Positions 1-9,208 of a stretch of DNA of 38,332 bases are shown piece by piece; within the stretch, counting starts at the first letter, position 1; every line of letters starts with the position of its first letter. The stretch is taken from contig JAFDWM010000017.1 in assembly GCA_018268455.1 (NCBI GenBank), positions 1 to 38,332 on the forward strand, written 5' to 3'. The translations under genes and the position numbers were made by a program. The notes below the pieces were generated by a model, which saw nothing but the letters and a program-made list of their open reading frames with translations, made no database searches and had not been told where the DNA came from. Source of the stretch: Actinomycetota bacterium. GTDB lineage: Bacteria; Actinomycetota; Actinomycetes; Actinomycetales; Microbacteriaceae.

Positions 1-1697
<1,697 letters not shown>

Positions 1698-1760
1698 CTT
1701 CGGCCTTTCTGTGAGAAGTATTGGTGGGGCTGTCGTTGTCGGCAGCGCCGGTCGGGACGT

Positions 1761-1810
1761 CAGTGGGCGTCGAGCCAGTGGGAGTCGAGTCAGTGGGAGT
1801 CGAGGGAGTG
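1761..1810. repeat. 15-bp tandem repeat, three full units, in the aceE/SDR intergenic region
   Basis: Units of the type CAGTGGGAGTCGAGT start at 1761, 1776 and 1791, followed by a partial unit to 1810 that merges into the SD (GGGAG) of the SDR gene. The unit length is a multiple of three and the SDR frame is open through it, reading VGVE-type pentapeptides. It sits between the divergent starts of aceE (1697) and the SDR gene (1814). Confidence 0.85.
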
Positions 1811-1813
1811 ACG

Positions 1814-2590
1814 ATGAGCGAGCGCATCGCCGTGGTGACGGGTGCCGGATCCGGGATCGGACGCGCCGTGGCGCACGCCATGCTGGCAGCGGGATTCCGG
1901 GTGGCGCTCGCGGGCCGGCGCGAGGAGGCACTGCGCGAGACGGCGGCCGGGGCGCCGGGAGCCGCAGGCGACGGCGGCGTGCACCCGAACGCCCTCGTGG
2001 TGCCGACCGATGTGACGGTGGAGAGCGAGGTCGACGCGCTGTTCGCCGCCGTCGTCGGCGCCTGGGGCCGTGTCGACGTGCTCTTCAACAACGCCGGCGC
2101 CTTCGGCCCCGCGGTCTCCGCCGCCGACATCGAGCTGGCCGACTGGGAGCGCACGCTCGCCGTGAACGTCACGGGTGCGCTGCTGTGCGCGCGTGGCGCG
2201 ATGCGCGTGATGCGCGATCAGGATCCGCAGGGCGGACGCATCATCAACAACGGATCCATCTCCGCCCAGGTGCCCCGTCCGCAGTCGGTCGCGTACGCCG
2301 TGACCAAGCACGCGATGACCGGCCTCACCCGCTCGATCGACCTCGACGGGCGCCCGTACCGCATCGCCTGCGGTCAGATCGACATCGGCAACACCCGCAC
2401 CGAGATCATGGACGCTCTCGGCGTCGGATCCGGCGCCCTGCAGGCCGACCTCACCCGCAAGGTCGAGCCGACCTTCGCGCTGGCCGACGCGGCGCGCACC
2501 GTGCTGCTCATGGCCGAGCTGCCCCTGGAGGCGAACATCGGCGCGCTCACGATCGCCGCGAGTGGGATGCCGTTCGGCGGCCGCGGCTGA
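1814..2590 (+). CDS. SDR family NAD(P)-dependent oxidoreductase
   Basis: Classical short-chain dehydrogenase of 258 residues, expected to oxidise or reduce a hydroxyl/keto group with NAD(P)(H) in the cytosol; substrate unknown. Visible are the Rossmann motif TGAGSGIG (residues 9-16), NNAG in the stretch VDVLFNNAG, and the catalytic set S148, Y161, K165 (YAVTK). The start at 1814 has GGGAG a few bases upstream and gives the normal N-terminus [10 protein letters not shown]. The frame is also open upstream through the 15-bp repeats to about 1721, so a longer start is possible but would add a low-complexity tail. It is a lone plus-strand gene ending in a bidirectional terminator at 2688-2723. Confidence 0.93.
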   Translation: MSERIAVVTGAGSGIGRAVAHAMLAAGFRVALAGRREEALRETAAGAPGAAGDGGVHPNALVVPTDVTVESEVDALFAAVVGAWGRVDVLFNNAGAFGPAVSAADIELADWERTLAVNVTGALLCARGAMRVMRDQDPQGGRIINNGSISAQVPRPQSVAYAVTKHAMTGLTRSIDLDGRPYRIACGQIDIGNTRTEIMDALGVGSGALQADLTRKVEPTFALADAARTVLLMAELPLEANIGALTIAASGMPFGGRG

Positions 2591-2687
2591 CAGGCCGGGG
2601 TGCGCGGTCATGACAGACCTCCTCGTCCTGTGGATCGGGTTCTGATCGGGTGTGGGCTGCGTGGGGCGGATCCGGGTGTCTGCGACG

Positions 2688-2723
2688 CAGGGGCGGGACC
2701 CGGCTTGCCGGATCCCGCCCCTG
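2688..2723. terminator. Bidirectional GC-rich hairpin between SDR gene and uricase
   Basis: Nearly perfect inverted repeat: CAGGGGCGGGA on the left pairs with TCCCGCCCCTG on the right, with a CCGGC/GCCGG extension and one mismatch, around a very short loop at 2705-2706. It lies between convergent genes (SDR ends 2590, uricase ends 2782). There is no long T tract, as is common in high-GC actinobacteria. Confidence 0.7.
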
Positions 2724-2781
2724 CTCCGCACTGGAGTGCTGCGTCTGCGATGTCACCGCGTCAGCGGCGCACGGCGCTCGT

Positions 2782-3675
2782 TCAGCAGAAGCCGGCGATG
2801 CCGTCCCACGACCAGTGGTCGGTGTCGGCGCCCTCGCGGAGGAATGCGGCCTCGATCAGGCCGTACGGGCGGTCTGCGGCGAAGAACACCTCGTTCGGGT
2901 TCTCCAGGCCGAACGGCGACAGGTCGACGACGAAGTGGTGGCTGTTCGGGGTGGAGAAGCGGATCTCGTCGATCTCGGGGTGCGCCTCGAGCACGGACTC
3001 CGCCATCTCCTTCAGCGTGTGCTGCAGGGCGTAGGAGTAGTTCTTCGAGAAGCCGGCGAGGAGCAGTCGACGCACGTCGGCGAAGGTCTCGTTGAAGTCG
3101 ATGTCGTTGCGGTTGTAGCGCCACTTGGCCGTCACGGAGGTGGCGAGGATCCGGTCCTCGGTCTCGGGCAGCGTCGTGTACTTGTCCTTCGGGTAGCCGA
3201 CGAAGCCGCTCTGCGTCGACTTGAGCACCTTGAGGTCCTGCAGGCCCGCGATGACGGTGGTGTCGTCGCCGTCGATCTGCACCACGGCGGTGCGGGTCTC
3301 GGTGCCGCCGCGCACGAACGAGTGGTCGTGGGGACCGTTCTCGCCCTCGATGCGCTGCCAGGTGTACTGCTCGGCCTCCCAGCGACCACCGGTCACCCAG
3401 CCGAACTCGCCGGTGAAGTGGTTGCCGAGGCGGATCAGGTACTCCTCGGGGCTGCCGACGCCGGCCTTGGCGAAGGCGTAGATCGTGTTCTTCTGCGTGT
3501 CGGTGGGAACGCAGTGCGCGTTGTCACCCTCGAAGTGCACCGCGTCGAAGTCGCCGCGCAGCTGCGAGGTGACGTTCAGGTCTTCGATCTCGTGGCGGTC
3601 GGTGTCGCGTGTGATGCGGACGACGCGGACCTCGGCCTTGCCGTACTGGTTCTTGCCCAGGATGATGTTGGTCAT
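2782..3675 (-). CDS. Urate oxidase (uricase), cofactor-free
   Basis: Oxidises urate to 5-hydroxyisourate with O2, giving H2O2, without metal or flavin. The 297-residue length is normal for the two T-fold domain family. The C-terminal half contains the diagnostic run NSHHFVVDLSPFGLENPN followed by EVFFAADRPYGLIEA, and the N-terminal domain has the NTIYAFAKAG region. The start MTNIILGKNQYGKAEVR is typical. It is the last gene of the uraD-uraH-uricase operon, 12 nt downstream of the HIU hydrolase stop, so the urate product is passed to the two enzymes encoded just upstream. The symbol is left empty because pucL, uox and uaZ are all used for this family. Confidence 0.97.
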   Translation of the reverse strand: MTNIILGKNQYGKAEVRVVRITRDTDRHEIEDLNVTSQLRGDFDAVHFEGDNAHCVPTDTQKNTIYAFAKAGVGSPEEYLIRLGNHFTGEFGWVTGGRWEAEQYTWQRIEGENGPHDHSFVRGGTETRTAVVQIDGDDTTVIAGLQDLKVLKSTQSGFVGYPKDKYTTLPETEDRILATSVTAKWRYNRNDIDFNETFADVRRLLLAGFSKNYSYALQHTLKEMAESVLEAHPEIDEIRFSTPNSHHFVVDLSPFGLENPNEVFFAADRPYGLIEAAFLREGADTDHWSWDGIAGFC

Positions 3676-3687
3676 TTTCGATTCCTC

Positions 3688-4029
3688 TTAGCTTCCTCGA
3701 TAGGTGGAATAGGCGAACGGGCTGAGCAGGAGGGGCACGTGGTAGTGCGCCTGCTCGGTGTCGACCTGGAAGGTCAGCACCACCTCCGGGAAGAAGGTGT
3801 CCGTCTTGATGCCGGCGAAGTAGGCCGCGGTGTCGAACCGGAGGCGGTATGCACCGCTCTCCAGCTTCTCCGGGCCCAGCTCTTTCACCCGCCCGTCAGC
3901 ATCGGTGAAGCCCGAGCCGATCCCGATCCACGCATCGCCGTCGCGGGCTTCGAGCACGACGGCGACACCGGGCGCCGGGCGCCCGAGAGTGGTGTCCAGG
4001 ATGTGGGTGGTCACGTGGGAGACGCTCAT
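3688..4029 (-). CDS. uraH: 5-hydroxyisourate hydrolase (transthyretin-related protein)
   Basis: Hydrolyses 5-hydroxyisourate to OHCU, the second step from urate to allantoin. The protein is 113 residues, the usual size for a single TRP/HIUase domain. Catalytic features seen are H9 in SHVTTHILD, the GxGxTDADGRV loop, and the signature C-terminal tetrapeptide YRGS. The ATG at 4029 overlaps the uraD stop (ATGA), indicating translational coupling. It lies between the decarboxylase and uricase genes of the same pathway, which makes confusion with a hormone-binding transthyretin irrelevant here. Confidence 0.96.
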   Translation of the reverse strand: MSVSHVTTHILDTTLGRPAPGVAVVLEARDGDAWIGIGSGFTDADGRVKELGPEKLESGAYRLRFDTAAYFAGIKTDTFFPEVVLTFQVDTEQAHYHVPLLLSPFAYSTYRGS

Positions 4030-4529
4030 GCGCTTGCTCCTTCGGTCTCGATGGCACCGGCCAGGCGCAGGGCTGCGATCTCGCGCAGCTGCTGGCCGAT
4101 CACGACGAGCTCCTGCTCGTCGGTGTTGCCCAGGCGCTGCTGCAGCAGGGCGAGGATCTCGTCGGCCGTGCGGCCGGCGGCGCGCACCAGGTAGACGCGG
4201 TCGAACTTCGCCTCGTACTCCTTGTTGCCGGCGGCGAGGGCCGCGGCGGATGAGGCGTCGACGCCGGCCTGCTCGCGCCGCGAGTGCGCGGCCTCCGCGG
4301 TCGCGCCCTTCGCGCTCTCCCCGATGCGGGGGTGGTGCGCCAGGGCCCCGTCGATCTCGGCCTCGGTGAAGGCGGATCCGGCGGTCAGCGCGGCATCGGA
4401 GATCGCGGCGACGGAGGCGTACGGCCGTCCGTCCACGATTGCGTCGATCCAGCGCGGAACGTCCAGTGCGGGCTTGACGAGGGCGATCGCTTCGTCGCGG
4501 GCGATGGCGTTGAACTCTGTGAGCAACAT
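4026..4529 (-). CDS. uraD: 2-oxo-4-hydroxy-4-carboxy-5-ureidoimidazoline (OHCU) decarboxylase
   Basis: Decarboxylates OHCU stereospecifically to S-allantoin, the final step of urate breakdown encoded here. The 167-residue protein shows the family motif HHPRIGES at 65-72, with H66 as the expected catalytic histidine, and the EYEAKFDRVYLVRAAGRTADEILALL helix pair split across residues ~118-145. It is the first gene of the operon and follows a low-GC promoter region at 4560-4672. No allantoinase or urate permease gene is present in the window, so later steps must be encoded elsewhere or allantoin is the end product. Confidence 0.95.
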   Translation of the reverse strand: MLLTEFNAIARDEAIALVKPALDVPRWIDAIVDGRPYASVAAISDAALTAGSAFTEAEIDGALAHHPRIGESAKGATAEAAHSRREQAGVDASSAAALAAGNKEYEAKFDRVYLVRAAGRTADEILALLQQRLGNTDEQELVVIGQQLREIAALRLAGAIETEGASA

Positions 4530-4830
4530 CTTCGATCCTCAGCGATGCTGGCATCCGGCGTGTAGATGGATACGGATCCGCGCGATCTTCAGATCAGTGC
4601 TTACTTCCCGTATGCCGGAACTGTTATTTCAGCATGTGTAAGTAGTGTGCCCGGTTCTCCGGGCGAAGTCAAGTGGTTTCCGCAGGCGATTCTTCCTGGT
4701 TGCGGATCCGGATCCGTGCGCCGGATCGGTGCGCCGCTCGCCTGCCGCCGCCTGCCACCGCCTGCGGAGACGGCGAACGCGCCGCCGGTCACCCGACGAC
4801 GCGTTCTGAGGTCCGATCGTTCCCGGGGCG
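4530..4830. other. 301-bp intergenic region upstream of the urate operon
   Basis: No supportable gene. The uraD-proximal half (about 4560-4680) is clearly AT-richer than the surroundings and holds the probable operon promoter. The other half (about 4690-4830) is GC-rich, with repeated GGATCCG and CCGCCTGCC words, and lies beyond the 3' end of the peroxiredoxin gene; I see no convincing terminator hairpin in it. Confidence 0.6.
4644..4672 (-). promoter_or_regulatory. Possible uraD promoter with an inverted repeat in its spacer
   Basis: On the minus strand TTGACT (4672-4667) is followed after 17 nt by CACACT (4649-4644), a weak -10. The spacer holds a 6-4-6 inverted repeat, GCCCGG-TTCT-CCGGGC (4649-4664), placed where a repressor would block polymerase. 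The -35 is good and the -10 poor, so the exact start is uncertain. Confidence 0.35.
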
Positions 4831-5295
4831 TCAGACGCCGAGCTCGGCACGCAGGCGGGCGACGTGACCGGTGGCCTCGACGCCGTACTCGGCACGCTGC
4901 ACGACACCGTCGCCGTCGAGCACGAAGGTCGAGCGGATCACGCCGTCGAAGGTGCGGTCGCCGATGGTCTTCTCGCCCCACACGCCCCAGGCCTGTGCCA
5001 CGGCGGCATCGGTGTCGGCGAGCAGCGGGAAGGTGAGGCTCTCGGCGTCCGCGAAGGCGCGGATGTCGGCGACCTCGTCGGGCGAGACGCCCAGCACGGC
5101 GTAGCCGGCGGCGGCCAGCGACGACAGGTTGTCGCGGAAGTCGCACGCTTCGGTGGTGCAGCCGGGGGTCGCCGCCTTCGGGTAGAAGTAGACGACGACG
5201 TTCTTGCCGCGGTAGTCGGCGAGCGCGGTCTTGTTGCCGTCGGCGTCGGCGAGGGTGAAGTCGGGGGCGATGTCGCCCTGGGCGAGAGTGGTCAT
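4831..5295 (-). CDS. bcp: Thioredoxin-dependent thiol peroxidase (Bcp/PrxQ peroxiredoxin)
   Basis: Reduces H2O2 and organic hydroperoxides in the cytosol using thioredoxin. The 154-residue protein has the PrxQ layout: APDFTL near the N-terminus, peroxidatic C46 in TPGCTTEAC and a resolving C51 five residues later, which is the alpha2-type arrangement, then GVSPD and the RSTFVLDGDGVV strand. It begins 26 nt after the stop of the upstream lyase gene and is probably cotranscribed with it. Closeness to the H2O2-producing uricase is suggestive, but the two are separated by a 300-bp gap with its own promoter. Confidence 0.96.
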   Translation of the reverse strand: MTTLAQGDIAPDFTLADADGNKTALADYRGKNVVVYFYPKAATPGCTTEACDFRDNLSSLAAAGYAVLGVSPDEVADIRAFADAESLTFPLLADTDAAVAQAWGVWGEKTIGDRTFDGVIRSTFVLDGDGVVQRAEYGVEATGHVARLRAELGV

Positions 5296-5321
5296 GGCTT
5301 TCTCCTTCGGATGAGGCGGGC

Positions 5322-6176
5322 TCAGCGCACGGGGAGGACGTCGAACGCCTCCGCGAGCTGCATGATCTTGCGGGCGCGGCCGAGGCGCGGCAGGTCGCTG
5401 CCGTCGCGCACGACGAAGCCGCGCGCCTCGAAATCGGCGAGGAAGTCGTACGCCCAGTCGACGTCGGTGCGGGTGGGGCTGATGACCTCGTTCACGACCG
5501 GGGTCTGATCCGTCGAGAGGCAGAGCTTGCCGGTCATGCCCATCGACACCGTGACGGCCGACTGCTCGCGCAGGATCGGGTGGCTGGATCCGACCGTCGG
5601 TCCGTCGATGGGGCCGGGCAGGCCCCCGGCGCGGCTGGAGATGACGAGGCGGGCACGCGGATAGGCCATGGCCTCGCGGTCGGCGGACATGCCCGTGTCA
5701 CGACGGAAGTCGCCGCTGCCGAACGCGAGTCGGAACGCGCCCTTGGCGCGGGCGATCTCGGTCGCGTTCTCGATGCCGATCGCCGACTCGACCAGTGCTA
5801 CGACGGGCACCCTCGCGCCGAGGCGGTTGAACGTGTCCATGACCTGGCCGCCGAACTCGGTCTTGGCCAGCATGACGCCCTGCAGACCGGACGCCGTGCG
5901 CAGGGCCTCGATGTCGGCCGCCCAGTGCTCGCTCGTCGCGTCGTTGATGCGCACCCAGCCCCGATGCCCGTCGCGCAGCCAGCGCACGACGTCATCGCGG
6001 GCGGAGTCCTTGTGGCTCGCGTCGACGGCGTCCTCCACGTCGAGCACGACGGCGTCGGCGCGCGAGGCCTCCGCGTCGTCGAACGTCTCCGGCCGCGTGG
6101 CCGCGACGAGCAGCCAGGAGCGTGCCAGCTCCGGGGCGATCTCGCGCCGGGCGGGCTTGGGCAGCGGAGCGTTCAT
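5322..6176 (-). CDS. HpcH/HpaI aldolase / citrate lyase beta-type (CoA ester lyase family) protein
   Basis: Member of the CitE-like TIM-barrel family that cleaves or forms beta-hydroxyacyl-CoA or related hydroxyacids with Mg2+. The 284 residues include LLVAATRPETFDDA, the acidic metal/substrate motif VVLDVEDAVDASHK, RIND, VVALVESAIGIENA (metal-binding Glu) and the late GMTGKLCLSTDQ segment, matching CitE order. The ATG at 6176 gives the conserved-looking N-terminus MNAPLPKPARREIAPELARSW; an upstream in-frame start at 6266 would add a tail with no similarity. A palindrome at 6203-6217 lies just upstream. The exact substrate cannot be decided from sequence; malyl-, citryl- or citramalyl-CoA are options. 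Confidence 0.88.
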   Translation of the reverse strand: MNAPLPKPARREIAPELARSWLLVAATRPETFDDAEASRADAVVLDVEDAVDASHKDSARDDVVRWLRDGHRGWVRINDATSEHWAADIEALRTASGLQGVMLAKTEFGGQVMDTFNRLGARVPVVALVESAIGIENATEIARAKGAFRLAFGSGDFRRDTGMSADREAMAYPRARLVISSRAGGLPGPIDGPTVGSSHPILREQSAVTVSMGMTGKLCLSTDQTPVVNEVISPTRTDVDWAYDFLADFEARGFVVRDGSDLPRLGRARKIMQLAEAFDVLPVR

Positions 6177-6202
6177 TTCATTCCGTTCTATGAGAATCAG
6201 AT

Positions 6203-6217
6203 TTTGCAATATGGAAA
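6203..6217. promoter_or_regulatory. Operator-like palindrome upstream of the CoA ester lyase gene
   Basis: On the minus strand the site reads TTTCCATATTGCAAA, an imperfect dyad TTTnCA-TAT-TGnAAA, in an AT-rich stretch (6180-6217) amid 70% GC. Its size and shape resemble IclR-type operators from memory. No regulator gene is adjacent. Confidence 0.3.
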
Positions 6218-6275
6218 GCGTACCCCGGCGGCGCAGTGCGCGCCAGGCCCCGTGCGTGTCGTGCAACGGTGCATG

Positions 6276-7493
6276 TCAGCGGCGGAGCGCGACGACCGCG
6301 TCCCACAGCGCTGCGGCGATCTCGCGCTTGGATCCTGCCGCCGCGGCCACCACCGCCCCCTCGGCGCCGACGATCTCCACGGCGTTGTCGTGCTTCTCGA
6401 AGCCGTGCTCGGCGTCGGCGAGGTTCACGGCGAGCAGATCCGCACCCTTGCGCTCGCGTTTGCGGCGGGCGCGCTCGCGACGTTGCGCGGGATCCGTCGA
6501 GGTCTCGGCCGCGAAGCCGACGATGATCTGCCCCTCCGGAGCTCCGCCGTCGTGGCGGGCGGCGCCGAGGGCTGCCAGCACGTCCTCGTTCTCGACGAGC
6601 TCGATTCGCTCGAGGATCCCCTCCTCCTTGGTGAGCTTGTGCGACGCAGCCTGCGCGGGCCGGTAGTCGGCGACGGCGGCCGCCATCACGACGGCATCGG
6701 CGACGGCGGCGGCGGTCTTCATCGCGGCGCCGAGTTCGGCGGCGGTCGCCACCGGGTGGATCCGGATGCGCGGATGGTGCGCGGCGGCGAGCACGTCGCC
6801 GGCGAGGTTCGCCGCCACCAGGTCGACCTCGGCGCCGCGAGCCGCCGCCTCCAGCGCGATCGCCACGCCCTGGCGGCCGCTCGATCGGTTGCCGAGATAG
6901 CGCACCGGGTCGATGGGCTCGCGCGTGCCGCCGGCGGAGACCGCCGCGCGCAGGCCGGTGAGGTCCTGCGGAGCGAGCAGGCGCAGCGCCGCGTCGGCGA
7001 TCGCCTCGGGCTCGCTCATCCGGCCCGGTCCGCTGTCGCCGCCGGCGAGCTCGCCGTCGTCGGGGCCGATCACGTGCACACCGCGCTCGGCGAGGGTGCG
7101 CATGTTGGCCTGCGTGGCGGGGTGCGCCCACATCTCGGCGTGCATCGCGGGGGCCACGAGCACCGGCGCGGTCGTGGCGAGCAGGGTCGTTCCGAGCAGG
7201 TTGTCGGCGATGCCCGCGGCCATGCGGGCCAGGGTGTTCGCGGTGGCCGGCGCGACCACGACGAGGTCTGCGGCCTGCCCGAGCGCGACGTGGCGCACCC
7301 GGGCGACGTCGTCGTGCACGCTGGTGGTCACCGTGTTCCGACTGATCGCCTCCCAGGTGGGCAGGCCGACGAAACGCAGGGCGTCCTCGGTGGGGACGAC
7401 GGTCACATCGTGCCCCGCCTTGACCAGCAGCCGCACCAGCTGCACCGACTTGTACGCCGCGATGCCGCCGGAGACCCCCACCACGATGTCCAT
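6276..7493 (-). CDS. coaBC: Bifunctional phosphopantothenoylcysteine decarboxylase / phosphopantothenate-cysteine ligase
   Basis: Two steps of coenzyme A synthesis in one 405-residue protein. The N-terminal flavoprotein (CoaC) begins MDIVVGVSGGIAAYKS, carries a probable catalytic His in RHVALGQAADLV, the VVAPATANTLARM loop and PAMHAEMW, the actinobacterial form of the PAMN motif. The C-terminal CoaB domain starts near residue 195 (AVSAGGTREPIDPVRYLGNRSSG) and contains the AVADYRPA and HKLTKEEG stretches. The start at 7493 has GAGGG just upstream; the longer open frame to 7754 runs into the 21-bp repeat array and is not credible as coding. Transcription starts in a region dominated by that array. 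Confidence 0.95.
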   Translation of the reverse strand: MDIVVGVSGGIAAYKSVQLVRLLVKAGHDVTVVPTEDALRFVGLPTWEAISRNTVTTSVHDDVARVRHVALGQAADLVVVAPATANTLARMAAGIADNLLGTTLLATTAPVLVAPAMHAEMWAHPATQANMRTLAERGVHVIGPDDGELAGGDSGPGRMSEPEAIADAALRLLAPQDLTGLRAAVSAGGTREPIDPVRYLGNRSSGRQGVAIALEAAARGAEVDLVAANLAGDVLAAAHHPRIRIHPVATAAELGAAMKTAAAVADAVVMAAAVADYRPAQAASHKLTKEEGILERIELVENEDVLAALGAARHDGGAPEGQIIVGFAAETSTDPAQRRERARRKRERKGADLLAVNLADAEHGFEKHDNAVEIVGAEGAVVAAAAGSKREIAAALWDAVVALRR

Positions 7494-7552
7494 CCCTCGA
7501 TTCTGCCCGAGATGTCGAGGTCCCGGGCGGGAGGTTGCGGAGGGCGCGGCCC

Positions 7553-7775
7553 TTGTGCAGGGATCCACGCCGTTCTGCAGGGGTCCGTGCCTGTTCTGCA
7601 GGGAGCCGTGCCTGTTGTGCAGGGAGCCGCCGCCGTTCTGCAGGGGTTGCCCCCGCGGATCCGCCCGTTTCGGCCTCGAGAACGCACCTTCCCGCCGCGT
7701 GACCCTGCAGAACAGTCCGGGCTCCCTGCATAACGGCCGGGGCTCCCTGCACAACGGCGTGCGTGCCCTGCGCAG
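7553..7775. repeat. Opposed arrays of 21-bp phased repeats (five forward, four inverted)
   Basis: The core TTsTGCAGGG begins at 7553, 7573, 7594, 7615 and 7636 (spacings 20, 21, 21, 21). After a 50-bp unrelated centre, the reverse complement CCCTGCAnAA begins at 7703, 7724, 7745 and 7766 (spacings 21, 21, 21; the last copy is degenerate). The fuller unit is about GTTnTGCAGGGAGCC plus six variable bases. It fills most of the gap between the divergent coaBC (7493) and TANGO2-like (7826) genes. A transcript could fold into one long imperfect hairpin, and 21 bp is two helical turns, so all copies face the same side of the DNA. Confidence 0.9.
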
Positions 7776-7813
7776 CGGCGGCCCCCGCGCGGACCGGCCG
7801 TCCGCGCCCTGCC

Positions 7814-7825
7814 TAGACTGATTCC
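7814..7825 (+). promoter_or_regulatory. Leaderless promoter of the TANGO2-like gene
   Basis: TAGACT (7814-7819) fits an actinobacterial -10 hexamer and is only 6 nt from the GTG at 7826, so the transcript would begin at or next to the start codon. No SD is present. No clear -35 is seen. Confidence 0.55.
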
Positions 7826-8512
7826 GTGTGCACGGTCGTGATCGAGGTCGACGGGGCGGGGGCGCGGCTGCTGGCCGTGCGGGACGAGGATCCGCTGCGC
7901 GAATGGGACGCGCTCGGCGAGTGGTGGCCAGACCGCCCCGGCGTGATCGGGATCCGCGACCGCCGCGCCGGCGGGGCCTGGCTCGCCGCCGATCCGGCGT
8001 CGCGGCGACTGGCCGTGCTGCTCAATCGCAAGGACGTGCTCGACCTGCCCGACGATCAGGCCGTGTCCCGCGGCACCCTCGCGCTGGCCTCGGTGGCCGG
8101 CGTCTCGCCGACGGGTTCGGAGCGCATGCACGGCTTCAATCTGCTCGAGGTCTCCCCCGACGGCGCGCGCGTGCTGTCGTGGGACGGCATCGAACTGCGC
8201 GAGACCCCGGTGCCTCCGGGCGTGCACATGATCGCGCATGACGACCTCGACGATCCGGGCACCGCGCGCATCGCCCGCTGGCTGGACACGTTCCGCGCAC
8301 ATCCCGCGTATGGCGAGGACTGGCCGGACTCCTGGATCCGGCTGCTCGCCGACACGGCAGTACTGGATCCAGCCGATGACGACGCGATCATCCGCGACAA
8401 CCGCCCGCACGGCTATCCGACGCAGTCGCTGCTGTACTGCACCGCGTCGATCTCGACCGCGGGCGTCGATGTGCGCTACCACGCGCTCCCGTCGCCGGCG
8501 CACTGGGGCTGA
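7826..8512 (+). CDS. NRDE / TANGO2 family protein
   Basis: A 228-residue member of the NRDE (TANGO2-like) family. The N-terminus MCTVVIEV with Cys at position 2 is the hallmark and resembles N-terminal nucleophile folds; RDE at residues 19-21 is part of the family signature N-R-D-E (the Asn is replaced here). Further family-like parts are the WWPDRPGVIGIRDRRAGGAW segment (residues ~34-53), LNRKDVL and the C-terminal YGTQS-like YPTQSLLYC. Molecular function is not established; eukaryotic TANGO2 is linked to haem and lipid homeostasis. GTG start without an SD but with a -10 immediately upstream. It is followed after 2 nt by the lipoate ligase-like gene, so the two are an operon. Confidence 0.85.
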   Translation: MCTVVIEVDGAGARLLAVRDEDPLREWDALGEWWPDRPGVIGIRDRRAGGAWLAADPASRRLAVLLNRKDVLDLPDDQAVSRGTLALASVAGVSPTGSERMHGFNLLEVSPDGARVLSWDGIELRETPVPPGVHMIAHDDLDDPGTARIARWLDTFRAHPAYGEDWPDSWIRLLADTAVLDPADDDAIIRDNRPHGYPTQSLLYCTASISTAGVDVRYHALPSPAHWG

Positions 8513-8514
8513 CC

Positions 8515-9207
8515 ATGACCACCGGGCCTGCCGACCGCCTTGCCCTCCTGCCCGGGCGGCTGATCCGCCAGGCCGCAGCGCTCCCGGACGACCTCGAGCG
8601 GTCGGTCGAACTGCTGCACGAGGTCGCAGCCGCTGACGGCGCCGCGCGCGTGCTGCGTCTGTACTCGCCGGCGCCGACCCTTGCCCTGACCCGGCGGGAG
8701 AGTCTGATGCCGGGCTATCCCGTCGCCGTGGCGGCGGGGCACCGGCACGGGTTCACACCCGCGATCCGCCCGACCGGAGGCCGCGCCGTGGCGTACGACG
8801 AGACCTGCCTGGTGTTCGACCTCGTGGAGCGCGAAGACGCACATCCGCACCCGTCCGCGTTCTTCACCCAGGCCGGCAACAGTATCGTCGACGCTCTGCG
8901 CGGGCTCGGGGTCGATGCCCGGCTCGGCGAGGTGCCCGGCGAGTACTGCCCCGGCGAGTACAGCATCAACGCCCGCGGCGCCGTGAAGCTCGTCGGCACG
9001 TCGCAGCGCGGGGTTCGCGGCGCCCGCCTGCTCAGTGGCATGCTCGCCTTCGGCCCGGTCGACCGCTTCGTCGCGGTGCTCACCGAGGCCAACGCCGCGC
9101 TGGGGCTGGAGTGGGATCCTCGGACGTTCGGTTCGATGCTTGTCGAGGCGCCGACGGTGTCGCGCGGGGACGTCGAAGAGGCGCTGGCGGTGGGGCTTAT
9201 CGGCTGA
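8515..9207 (+). CDS. Lipoate-protein ligase A family protein
   Basis: A 230-residue protein of the biotin/lipoate A/B ligase fold, expected to attach or transfer lipoyl/octanoyl groups. Motifs seen are RPTGGRAVAYDE (residues ~84-95, counterpart of RxSGGGAVYHD), FDLVERED, the substrate loop GEVPGEYCPGEYSINARG and the catalytic-lysine motif KLVGTSQR. No C-terminal accessory domain is present, so it may be an LplA-like transferase needing a partner, or an amidotransferase-type enzyme. The start lies 2 nt after the preceding gene. A full ligase cannot be distinguished from a transferase by sequence reading alone. Confidence 0.87.
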   Translation: MTTGPADRLALLPGRLIRQAAALPDDLERSVELLHEVAAADGAARVLRLYSPAPTLALTRRESLMPGYPVAVAAGHRHGFTPAIRPTGGRAVAYDETCLVFDLVEREDAHPHPSAFFTQAGNSIVDALRGLGVDARLGEVPGEYCPGEYSINARGAVKLVGTSQRGVRGARLLSGMLAFGPVDRFVAVLTEANAALGLEWDPRTFGSMLVEAPTVSRGDVEEALAVGLIG

Positions 9208-9208
9208 G

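Noticed and set aside
7553-7775. CRISPR array interpretation of the 21-bp repeats
   Set aside because: Units are contiguous with only about six variable bases, the second half is inverted, and no cas gene is present.
8485-8495. The arm sequence GCTCCCGTCGC of the 61-bp family at the end of the TANGO2-like gene
   Set aside because: No GCGACGGGAGC partner at the expected distance, and the codons encode the normal C-terminus of the protein; chance occurrence.
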